A stretch of DNA of 47,984 bases, taken from Liolophura sinensis (lineage: Eukaryota > Mollusca > Polyplacophora > Chitonida > Chitonidae). The stretch spans positions 15,142,017 to 15,190,000 of the forward strand of contig NC_088307.1 in NCBI RefSeq assembly GCF_032854445.1. Reading direction: 5' to 3'. Below are positions 21,901 to 33,900 of this stretch, piece by piece; the stretch's first letter is position 1; every line of letters starts with the position of its first letter. A program made the translations under genes and the position numbers. The notes below the pieces were generated by a model. The model did no database searches and had not been told where the DNA came from. It saw only the letters and a list, made by a program, of their open reading frames with translations.

Positions 21901-24900
21901 TTCTGTCAATTTGCCGATGCGTGGCTACCGAAATCTGGCATTGCCGGAGGTTATAATGTTATCTGAATGGAGTCTATTGTCCAGTCAGATCGTGTGTTTC
22001 ATTAAGCCGAACTGTTTCAACCAATCGGGAACAAGATACCATTATTCGAAGGCAGAAGCAGAGCCAGCCCGGTCAAAAATGGCGGCAACGTCTCGGAGTA
22101 TCGTGGATCGATCAGATAAAGATTTTGATGCGCGTACAGTGGACAAGGGGTTGAAAAACATCTGGAGGTGGGATTGGCTTGAACGAAAGGTCGAAGGGGA
22201 ATACGTGGGAAAATTCATGAGGAAGATAACATCCGCCGGTTTGGCTTTCTGCGAGTTGTGCCACAAAGATGTGCATTATGGGGGTTGCGGATGGAAGGCG
22301 CTAGCACAGCACATCGGCCAGAAAATTCACAGAGATAACCTGAAATTACGGCCGTCTAACTACAGTCTATCATTGATGCCAAATCTGGGAGACTCAACAT
22401 TGAAACCTACCAAGCCATACAAAACATAAAATATGGTTTGAAAGCTTCTGGTAAATCTGCTGTGGAGTATTTCAAGAAGAGGGACCAACTCCATGATAAG
22501 GTTGATCACACTCTTGTGAGGAATGTCAAGCGATCATTCAGCCAGTATAAGGCCATTCTTGAAGAGAAGAAATCAGTTGCCACAGAAAAACAGAAACAGC
22601 TGGACATTAGGGCACAGAGCACTTTGACGAAAAGGAAAGCCAATGAGTTGTGTCAAAAGGCAGCCAAGAAAGCCAGAGTGGAACACCATGGTGCCATTGA
22701 ATGAAAAACTGGACAGTTGTATTCTGTGCCATAACATGCCAATCTAAACATTTGACTGAAAATGCTGAAAATGACCTGTACACTACTAACAATGTCTGAA
22801 CCAGAAAAAATCTGTTACATGTATTAAATTTTGGCTTTGGTACAAAAATGCATTCTTCTCTCTGTCCAGAAGATTAGAGTTCTGTGGGGACAAAGCAGAT
22901 GGGAAAATCTGTAAGTCAGAAAACAGTGTTGGTTTTCTTCATATTTTACAGGATTCTAGTTTAATTTTAATAGCCAAAAACGTCCCAGAATCCATTTTCA
23001 GCCACACAGATTTTTCTAGCTTCCGGGGCCTAGGCGGCCCCTGGACCCCGGCCTTTTTGGGCTATGATAGTAAATTTCACCTATTTTCTTGGTTCACCAC
23101 AATCATGTCTGGAAAGATCAGCAGGAAAATAATTAATGTGATTGAATTGCATGCACAACCCTGGCTCAGAGAACATTAGCATAGAGGCGAAACTAACTGA
23201 TGTATGAAATGCATTTGATCTCAGCAGAGCAAATGGGAAATGTTCATAAACCTGTTTTTAATGTATTGTAATGTAACCTGTGTATAATGCAGTAGCGTAC
23301 CCCATTATGGTTGTCCCTGCTCATCACTTGTGAAATCACAGTGAGGAATGACATGATTTTGCAATGAGTTCTTTATAAAATTTGCTTTTCGACAAGGGAC
23401 ATTTTGCTTGCCACATGCATTTTCACTTGCCCAGAGCAAGTTCCAGCACTGCAGAGCTTATTATGTAGAGCTGTAAGTTTTATTTCCAGACAGTATAGTT
23501 CCGTTAACAGTTCAGGGCAGCTACTGTTAAATATACCTGTCATCTCTGGTTTATTAAACATATAGTTATCTCTAATAAACAGGAAAATAAAAACTCTGCA
23601 TCTTTCCTTTATGCGGTTGCTGTGAGTTCAAGTCCAGCTCATGCTGGCTTCCTCTTCGGCCTTACGTGGTAAGGTCTGCAACAACCTGCGGATGGTCGTG
23701 GGTTTCCCCCGGGCTGTGCCCGGTTTCCACCCACCATAATGCTGGCCGCCGTCGTATAAGTGAAATATTCTTGAGTACGGCGTAAAACACCAATCAAATA
23801 AATAAATAAATCTTTCATTTTGTAGCCATTAAACCCTAACCCAGATAGTCAATGGGCGGCTTACTTCAAAGACAACGAGATGCTGGTACAGATTGACAAA
23901 GACTGTAGGTGAGTAGGTGTATTCATTTTCTAAACTTTCACAAATACTTTTTGTACACTCATTTTGGTTTACGTATGAAACAGCACTTTGCATGTTATTG
24001 GGCTATTCATATATAAAATGATGACATCTCTTTATGTATGATATGTTGTGGAGAATGTAACCAAGAAAAGGGGTTTGAAGCCTTTCATTTGAACCTGAAG
24101 GCCACAGTGTATAAAGTCTTTTTTATTTGTTGCTATATGATCACATCACAAGAATGGCATGTGAAAATTACCAAAACTAGAACCACCGCTCGTTAGAAAC
24201 TCAGCGCTCACATTTGCTCACAAGTCCTGGTGATTGCCTGCTTTCTAATAGATTGTGCCTGATTTTTTGGGTTGACTGAAAAAAAAAAACAGCACAGAAA
24301 AAAACAGTAGTTGTTTTGTAAGAATGCTGAGAACCTAAATGGTCAGAGTAATTTGTTTTTTGTTAAACCTATAAATCAACCTGTAGTCTAGAATTTTGCT
24401 AGGCCGTGGCATGCCCCATGTTAAAGCAATCAGAAATGTGATGTCGCTTTATTTGACCCCAAGTAACTACGGCTAAAAGACACAACAGTACATGTTGATG
24501 TGACGTCAACGGAAAGCAGCTGTGTGAATCTAGAAATATCTTCCGTCTGATTGGTTAAAATTCATAACATCATGGCTCTGTCTGAATGTGGGTTACTTTG
24601 CTGACTTTGAACTGGTATGGTTCAGTTATGCAACATCACAAAAATAAAAAGTATGCTTTTTAAACTTCATGTCAGAAAAACATCATGTGATGGATCTGAT
24701 TGCAGCCAAGAGGAAAGTTTTTTCCTTTCATGTAGCTTTAAACTAACACTGGATGTTCAGTTTGGCACTAAATAGTTTTATTCAAAAAGAAAGCTTTTTT
24801 CCAAGACACCAGTTCCTTTTAAAAATGGTGAAAAAAACCCCACAAAGGTCCAGAATACTTTGAATTAAAGCTATCCTCATTGTGTTAAAAGGTTGTGCTC

Positions 24901-27900
24901 ATTAACTGTGGTAGTTTTTATTTCACAAAAAAAAAATGTGGTTTTGTCATTTTATCACATACTCGGGTTTTTAGAATCTATATACATCATGTGCACAAGA
25001 AAATTGTGAAGAGGGGAAAGTGAGTATTCCCTGTTTGCTGAAACCACTGGCTGTTTCCAGTTTCCTGCCATAGTAAATATTAATTAAATTCGCTTAAACT
25101 GTGATCAACTTGTTTATTAATAATTAATTTTTATGTTGGTGGCCAAAACACGGCACATTTCATGCCCAATCACAGATTTAATGCATAATTTTGACAGCTG
25201 CCAATGGTGGTCCAGCTGAAAGTTCTACTGGCAAGGTACCAGCTATGGCCCTCACACACGTACTGCATGGCTGTATATACCCATGTTTCATATCCATTGT
25301 ACCCATGTGTATGTTGTATATTGTATTGTCTTTTGTGGGTAGGCAGATGTATGCCATAGATGTATTATGTATAAATCTATTAAAATCTTGATCACCCTTT
25401 TTACAGACGTCTTTGTCCAGATTTATCCTTCTTTCAAACTGCGACAGACTATCCGTGTGAAGAAATGGTAACCCTAGGCAACCGAGTGGAGACATTACGC
25501 AAAAGGGTGGAACAGGGAGTACTGAAAGCTGAAACCGTAGCTCGTAACAGACTTGGCATCACAAATGTAAGACTTCTCCATGTTCTGTATGAGTGAGTTG
25601 TGTATAGGAGTATTTATACAGTTTCGAACAATAAGGGATTTTCTATATTCTGTTTGATTTCAACAAAGTGGTCAGAATTTTTCCCTCGGCCCGGATAGCA
25701 CAGTTGGTAGAGCATCCGCTTCAGGAGCAGTAGATCCAGGATCAATTCTAAGTCGTCACACCTAAGACTTTAAAAGAGGAAGTTGTAACTTCCTCGATTG
25801 GCGTTCAGCGTGAAGGGGATCTGTCGCAACGACTGGTTGACCCGTATCAGTATAATGGCTCGGGCGGGGCAGCTTGCTTGCGTTCGGTAAGTCGTCTCAG
25901 TGAAGCAGCACTATATAAAAGAGCGGTGGAAATCTGTCCTGCAACAAGGAGGTACATTACATACACCCTAATGATTCCTTTGTCGTCATATGACTGAAAT
26001 ATTGTGGAGCACGACGTTACCCACTCGTTAAGCACTCATTCCTCAAGCATTGCCTTCCCTTGCTTCTCTGGAATACTGGCTGGATTTTCATTTTTGTTTT
26101 TATTTCCTGAATTGTTGAACTTGGCTGTCAGCAGGTACAGGTTGATATGCTAACAATACATGTACAAGTAGACGGCCTTTCTGACAACAGAGTGAAGTCC
26201 CTTTGTACCCGCTCCAGGCTACTCACCCAGAAACACATACATATATATTATATATATATTAGATAATGGTGAATATGACATGCAGTATTCTTTACGTGCA
26301 ATATTCTTTACATGCATTATTTTTTTACATTTCGCTCAGATGATGTCATCACGGAAGAGGTCAAATTCTGAATACGCCACATTACCAGAAGGTCAGGAGG
26401 CCCACTGGGAAGTGGTGGAGAGGATCTTGTTTCTGTATGCAAAGCTGAACCCTGGCCTGGGCTACGTCCAGGTGAGCCTGGCTTAAAACAGTACTAGAAC
26501 ATGATGTACATGTACCTAAAGTGAATGCCTTTGAAAGGATATAAGTTTAACAGGAGCAGCTTTCCAGTGCTTTTCCTAGCTGTAACTAGAGGGGAATTCC
26601 CTTTAGAGTTTGTAGAGTGCCCGACTTCAGCTGTGGAGATCAGAGTTAAAATCCAGGTGTAACCCACAGAGTTAATCCTCCAATCCAAAACACAAGATTT
26701 CTCATTCGATAAATGTAAAAAGAGACCTAGTCTGGCAGACCTTCCCATGTACGGCCGGAGAGAAAGCTAACATGTTATCTGTAAACCAACTTGGCCATGG
26801 AGGCCCCCTTTGTGTGTATTAGAATCCATCTTAAGGTAAATGTTTAAGGATTTGGTGTATTGAGGTTTGTATTCACATGCGCCCTACAGACGAGCTCTTC
26901 ATTAGCCATGCTACAATATCCTTGTTTTACATATTTATTGATTTATTTCTTTGATTGGTGTTTTACGCCGTACTCAAGAATATTTCACTTATACGACGGC
27001 GGCCAGCATTATGGCGGGTGAAAATCGGGCAGAGCCCGGGGGAAACCCACGACCATCCGCAAGTTGCTGACAGACCTTCTGACTTATGGCCGGAGAGGAA
27101 GCCAGCATGAGCTGGACTTGAACTCACAGCGACCGCATTGGTGATGTTTTACACATACCCTAATCCATAGTATACACACCTGTATGTCTAACTCCATGTG
27201 TTATCTTATTGTCTTAGACAAGACAGAAAAGGGGGAAAACCCTGAGTAATTAATATATTGTATTGTATCCTTGTAATTTGATCTCTCATTCCATTGTGGC
27301 TTCATATACACCTGACAACCAGAATAACCCATGATTATACACCACTTGTTTTACTCTTCAGGGCATGAACGAGATTCTAGGACCTATATACTACACATTT
27401 GCCTCAGATGCTGAAAAAGAAGTCCAAGGTATGAAAAGAGCAGTGTGTATACATGAAAGGGAATCTCAAGTCAGTATAATTTTGGTGGCCTTTTCATGAG
27501 GTCAGTGGAGCATTGTACAGGCCCTAAGAGGTAAAAGTTGAATGACCTAAAATTTTGCCAGATTAGACACGTTTTTCGAAGCAGATAAATCTCATAAACA
27601 TTATTCATATATTTTTCAAGTCGGATATGATCCCACTTTCTAAACAAATGTCAAATGACCTTTTAATTGAACTTACAGTAGAACTCTCAGAATTACACAA
27701 AATGTTCATCTTAGTCATGGGCAAAATTTGAGGTCGTTTGCCATATTGACTGATGCCAAAGACAGTGGTAAAGGTTAAATGAAACTGAGAAGGAACCAGT
27801 AATGAGCTGCTTGTTAAATGCACTAGCCCACTGCTCCGAGAAGCTGGCACTTTCTGTCCAGTTCAAGGTGGCAGATTCCATTCCCTATGTGGTACTATTT

Positions 27901-30900
27901 GAAATGTGCCTGAAACAAGCAAATAATTTCTACCTGAAATGACAGAAATAGGCCATTTTGCAATTATTGTGCATCTATGACACTCAGCAGTGGTGGAATT
28001 CTGAAGCGTTTGCTGTAACTACTGTGGTTAGATACGCTTTAAGTAATGTGTGATACCATTTTTATCATCATATTTCATTCGAAGCAGTCCCCAAATTGAA
28101 ATCCTGTATGTGACCCTGCTGTTCAGCTGCTGTTTGAACCTGATAGATTTGATGTTATTGTTTTTTTTTTTTTTTTGTTTTTTTTTTCAGAAAATGCAGA
28201 AGCTGATGCTTTCTTTTGTTTCACAAATTTGATGTCCGAGATTCGGGATAATTTTATAAAGACGCTTGATGATTCACAATGTGGCATAGGTAGGTCTGTT
28301 CTTTATTATCTACCTATTAGGGCCTTGTTTTCCCTAAAATATGTGTTCAGATTTTTTACAATTTACTTTATTCTATGCATCTCCATTTTGATTTTGGTTA
28401 TTTTCCTCCATGTGAAGATTGTGAGATATCCTAAAAGTGAAAAATCTGACAGAAACTTGTGGATTGTCATGAGTTTCCCCTGGGCTTTGCCCAGTTTTCC
28501 GCCCACCATAACGGGCCGACATCGTAAAAGTCTTATATTCTTGAGTCTGGCTTAAAAATCAAAATGAAATCAAATAAATAAATAAATAAAACTGGGAACT
28601 GCTGACCTTGAGCTGGTTGCCCACAAGCTTCTAGCATGGCCAGATGAGTTTGTGCTGATGGAGGAGGTCATTAGTTATCACCATTAGACTAAATCTAATC
28701 ACCCCTGTCCTGGAGCGTTGGAGATTTACTCTCTACATTTGCGATTGATTACGACAGTTATACAGGAACACCGTTTATCATTGATGGTGTTTGATAAATT
28801 CAGATCACGCTGATGAGATTAGGATTCTGTGCTTAGTGATACATATTGCCAAGGAAAATATATCTACAAACATGATTCCTTCTCCTTTTATACACAACAA
28901 ACATGCATCTTTTCTGCCTCATAGGCTCTTAAAATCTGCTTATTTCCTTGTAGCCTTGGACGTTCGCCTCTACGCTCGTGGGCGTTGTGTGCATAAGGTC
29001 ACACTGCATGCCGTTGCTTGATAAAACTTAAATGTCATTTCTATGTGTTACCATTTGCTGTTTTTCTTTTTTTTTTTGCCAGTGATGCTTTTCTAAAATA
29101 TAAAAGATTACCGATGTAGAGCGACAGACTGTTCTTGTCACTGCCACTCACAACTGCCACTGGCCAAACTGCATGGTTTCTCATGTCACAACAAGTATCT
29201 CTTGACTTAGTTTTAAAAATTTATATTCTGTGGACTGCGAAACGGCGTCAAATTCTCTGTGGGTACTACCATCATTCCATGGATGTCCAATTTGTGTCAC
29301 ATAAACCAGGAGGGAGCGCGATTGTGTCCTCTACACTGGCTGGTAGGTGAGGGATAGTCGGTCATCATGTCACCCAATCACTATGCTCTGTATTCTGTTC
29401 AAGGATCTAGTACATCTCTGGTATCTTTCCAAATATTTGTTGAAAAAATGCTTCAGTGATATGATTTTCAAGGTGCTAATTAAGAGGTGTACATGCAGGG
29501 GTAATAATAAATTAAGGCAAATAATAGCTTCTAGAAAAGCACACAGTTGGTAATGGTTTTTTTTTTTTTAATGGAAGTAATTAACATAATATTTTTTGAA
29601 ATGCAGTTTGCCGACTACCATAGCATAAATATTATTGTGTCTAGGGAACATTTAGTGTTAAAATAGTCATTGGGAGTTTCTCCCTATGTCAGATATCATC
29701 AAAAAATTTGTATTCTACCATATCTCTGTTATACTGAAAGAAATCATTCAAATAATACTTTGAAATTAACATGCGGTAAATGACCTAAAGTCTCGCATGT
29801 GAGTTACTGTCGTTTACTTTCGCACAATCTGAGTTGGCAGCAAGATGATAGAGTGATTAGCCCCTGGCCCTTTTATTACTCTGCTTAGCACTTTACAGCT
29901 CTGGTTGCAAATCCTCACCACGTGGGGTCAAGACACTGACCGTAGTAGTGGTAGTAAGCCCGCATGTACATCTCTAAGTATAGCCATGTATGGAGTGGAA
30001 TGATGTGTCAAATTAGGCGATTTCTGTTATAAACCTTTAAATTCCAAACACTGCCTGAAGACGTGACCACGAGAAAACAGGGAATGTACATGCACAATGT
30101 ACACTGCAGACGACCAGATTAATCAGGTTAGGCCTATAAGGGAAGTCACCTCACACGATTACCTGGTGAACAGTTGTATGCTGAGAGCTCTCGTTATGCA
30201 AGGAATATGTGTACAAATGTATTTTAGTTAAAAATAAATTTCACTGAGAAATATCTGTGATCAACTTTAGGTCATTTAAAATAGTGTGTATATTAGCACA
30301 CAGATAACAACTTTAAGCAGAGTAAATCCTTGGTCTGTTATGTAACTGCTTACTAGATAATGATTAAGCCTTTAGATAATGATTAAACTACTAGATAATG
30401 ATTAAACTCCTCAAGCTCCAGCAATATTCCTTACTTGGGCAGAGGATACAAGGACACAGACAAACCTACTTGCGATGGTTGGCCTTTGCAGTGCAAGGGG
30501 AACAACTCTTGCTACACAAACTCTTAAATTAGGATACAACCTCATTTACGACGATCACTTTGACACCTCAAGCAGCAGGAGGAAATTCTTAAATGTGGGA
30601 TTAATCAACAGGCAAAAAAAAATCAGTAAACATTGAGAATCCATCTTCCTAATTTTAAGATATACCAAGGGCTATTAAATAATACATGTACATTTTTGGG
30701 GCAGTTTTTCATCTTCCCATAATCTTAACCCCAAAAGAAGTTGTCTCAGCGTGAACAAATAGTCTCATTCATACCGTTTTATGGCACTTTAGCATTTGGA
30801 ATAGCTTTACTTACATCCCAGCTATAAGCATGACATTTTGTCTCTTCAGTTTGCTTACCTGGTAAGGCAGGCCTGGTGACAAGAAAGGTATTAGTGAATG

Positions 30901-33900
30901 GGTCTGTAATTCACCTAACTCTCCCTCATTTAAGCCAGTAAAATAAAATGAGTTTGCCCTATGTGTGGCTTCCAAGTTTTTTTTTCTTGAAATTTCTCGA
31001 AAAATGAAATTGTAAGCGCATTTCTTGCCATAATCTATATTACACACATAGTATTATAAATTAGCCATTTATAGTGCCCAGGGGTCTCTCACCAATGCGG
31101 TCGCTGTGAGTTCAAATCCAGCTCTTGCTGGCTTCCTTTCTTGTAAGCGGGAAGGTCTGTCAGCAACCTGCGGATGGTTGTGGGTTTCCCCCGGGCTCTG
31201 CCCGGTCTCCTGCCACCATAATGCTGGCCACCGTCGTATAAGTGAAATATTCTTGAGTACGGCGTAAACCACTAATCAGATAAATCAGACCATTTATAGT
31301 GCTTAAATGACCACGTATAAGTTTTGTTAGAACTAAGCTACGTAGTTAGCACTTAAATTGACTTCCTGACAAAATATTGCACGTAACAAAATAGTGATAC
31401 ATATTTTGGGTTATGGTTTAGTATTTACCAAATAATTACGGAAACAGTCAAGACTTAATCTTTAAATTATCGTGATTACGTACCAATGCCAAGGGCGGAA
31501 ATATTAGACATTTCCGTTTGTGAATATCTTTTTTATTCCATGAATACAAAAAACATTGCTGTAGAACAACATGGAATTTGACATTTGTTGTTTTATGAAT
31601 ACTGGTGTATTATGTGAACATTTTCCTCGGATATTAAACCCTTCCAATGCAGATGTTCAGATCCACATCTGAGCGAGATATATGGTTAGGATTGAGCAGT
31701 ACTGTAAAGTCTGGTATCAGTTTTGTGGGGTTTCCCATGCGACCTGCCTAGTCCCTCCCACCATCATTCATCATCATATAAAGGGAAATAGTTTTGACTA
31801 TGACGTAAAATTCCAGTCAAATAAATAAATTAAAGGCAGCTTACCCGTAAATATTTTCTCACCTGTTCATTATAACCATAGAAACAGGTACTGTCCAAGA
31901 ACATAGTGTCAGCCCTAAATGTGATGGATATTTGTACTGCATCAGCTATTAGCAGATCAAAGGTGCCAGACTTATGGTACACTCACTGTTTACTATATAA
32001 GAGCTTAACCATGGGTGTGTCGCATGCTGTATATCACATTGCACATGTATGTGGGTGGCTGGGTACCTTGGCATATTCCCCATATCTACAAAAGAGAAAG
32101 GATGGGGGCGGGGCACATGTGTTCTGTAGACGTGTAGTGCCAGATCACATGGTCTGATTATCACCCTGACCATTGTTGTTATTCAGGAGAGTGTAAAGAA
32201 TAAACACACGAGACACGTGTACATTGTGTGTTCATGCAATGGTGAGTTCCGCTGAAAGACTCATGTGGCCACAGGGATAGGCATAATATGTACATGGGTT
32301 TAGATGGATTTCTGTTCACATGTGCAATAAGCCAATAAATTAAGTCAGTCAGACATTCACAATTATTCTTTTCTGTGTGACATGTTGCATGATGTTGAAA
32401 TAACATAAGGACACTTATTTCAGATCAAATTAAGAAGAAAATGTAATGACAAACATGGATATTGGTTATTTGAGGTTACATGATGAAGGAGATGTTAATG
32501 ATTCTGAACACACATGACTGTTGTTTATTTCAGGTTACATGATGAAGGAGATGTCAATGATTCTGAACACACATGACTTGTTTATTTCAGGATACCTGAT
32601 GAAGGAGATGTTAATGATTCTGAACACACATGACTGTTGTTTATTTCAGGTTACATGATGAAGGAGATGTCAATGATTCTGAACACACATGACTGTTGTT
32701 TATTTCAGGATACCTGATGAAGAGTATGTTAATGATTCTGAACACACATGACTGCTGTTTATTTCAGGATACCTGATGAAGAGTATGTCAATGATTCTGA
32801 ACACACATGACTGTTGTTTATTTCAGGATACCTGATGAAGAGTATGTTAATGATTCTGAACACACATGACTGTTGTTTATTTCAGGTTACATGATGAAGG
32901 ACATGTCAATGATTCTGAACACACATGACTGTTTATTTCAGGATACCTGATGAAGAGTATGTCAATGATTCTGAACACACATGACTGTTGTTTATTTCAG
33001 GATACCTGATGAAGAGTATGTCAATGATTCTGAACGCACATGACTGTTGTTTATTTCAGGATACCTGATGAAGAGTATGTCAATGATTCTGAACACACAT
33101 GACTGCTGTTTATTTCAGGATACCTGATGAAGAGGATGTTAATGATTCTGAACACACATGACTTGTTTGTTTCAGGTTACATGATGAAGAGTATGTTAAT
33201 GATTCTGAACACACATGACTTGTTTATTTCAGGTTACATGATGGAGAGTATGTTAATGATTCTGAACACGCATGACTTGTTTATTTCAGGTTACATGATG
33301 AAGAGGATGTTAATGATTCTGAACACATGACTGTTGTTTATTTCAGGTTACATGATAGAGAGGATGTCATATAAGACAAGACTGTTGTTTATTTCACGTT
33401 ACATGGTGGAGAGGATGTTATATAAGACAAGACTGTTGTTTATTTCAGGTTACGTGATGGAGAGGATGTTAATGATTCTTAACACAGAAGACTTGTTTAT
33501 TTCAGGTTACATGGTGAAGAGGGTGTTATGTAAGACAAGACTGTTGTTTGTTTCAGGTTACATGATGGAGATGATGTTATAGAAGACAAAACTGTTGTTT
33601 GTTTCAGATTACATGATGGAGAGGATGTTATATAAGACAAAACTGTTGTTTGTTTCAGGTTACATGATGGAGAGGATGTTATAGAAGACAAGACTGTTGT
33701 TTGTTTCAGATTACATGATGGAGAGGATGTTATATAAGACAAGACTGTTGTTTGTTTCAGGTTACATGATGGAGATGATGTTATAGAAGACAAGACTGTT
33801 GTTTGTTTCAGGTTACATGATGGAGAGGATGTTATATAAGACAAAACTGTTGTTTGTTTCAGGTTACATGATGGAGAGGATGTTATAGAAGACAAGACTG

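Larger units (their letters stand above)
28592..32460. other. tbc1d13 intron 10, left part
   Basis: AT-rich intron sequence with two SINE copies (31076-31292, 31725-31836), a possible tRNA-headed fossil and one short tandem repeat. Several open frames of 60-85 codons lack recognisable domains and I do not call them genes. Confidence 0.6.

Noticed and set aside
29135-29350. Coding-like stretch in tbc1d13 intron 10
   Set aside because: Frames break, no family recognised, and exons 10 and 11 join in phase without it.
33497-33895. 132-codon minus-strand frame with SSITSSPSCNLKQTTVL repeats
   Set aside because: Antisense of the exon 11 acceptor array; 51-bp units keep the frame open.
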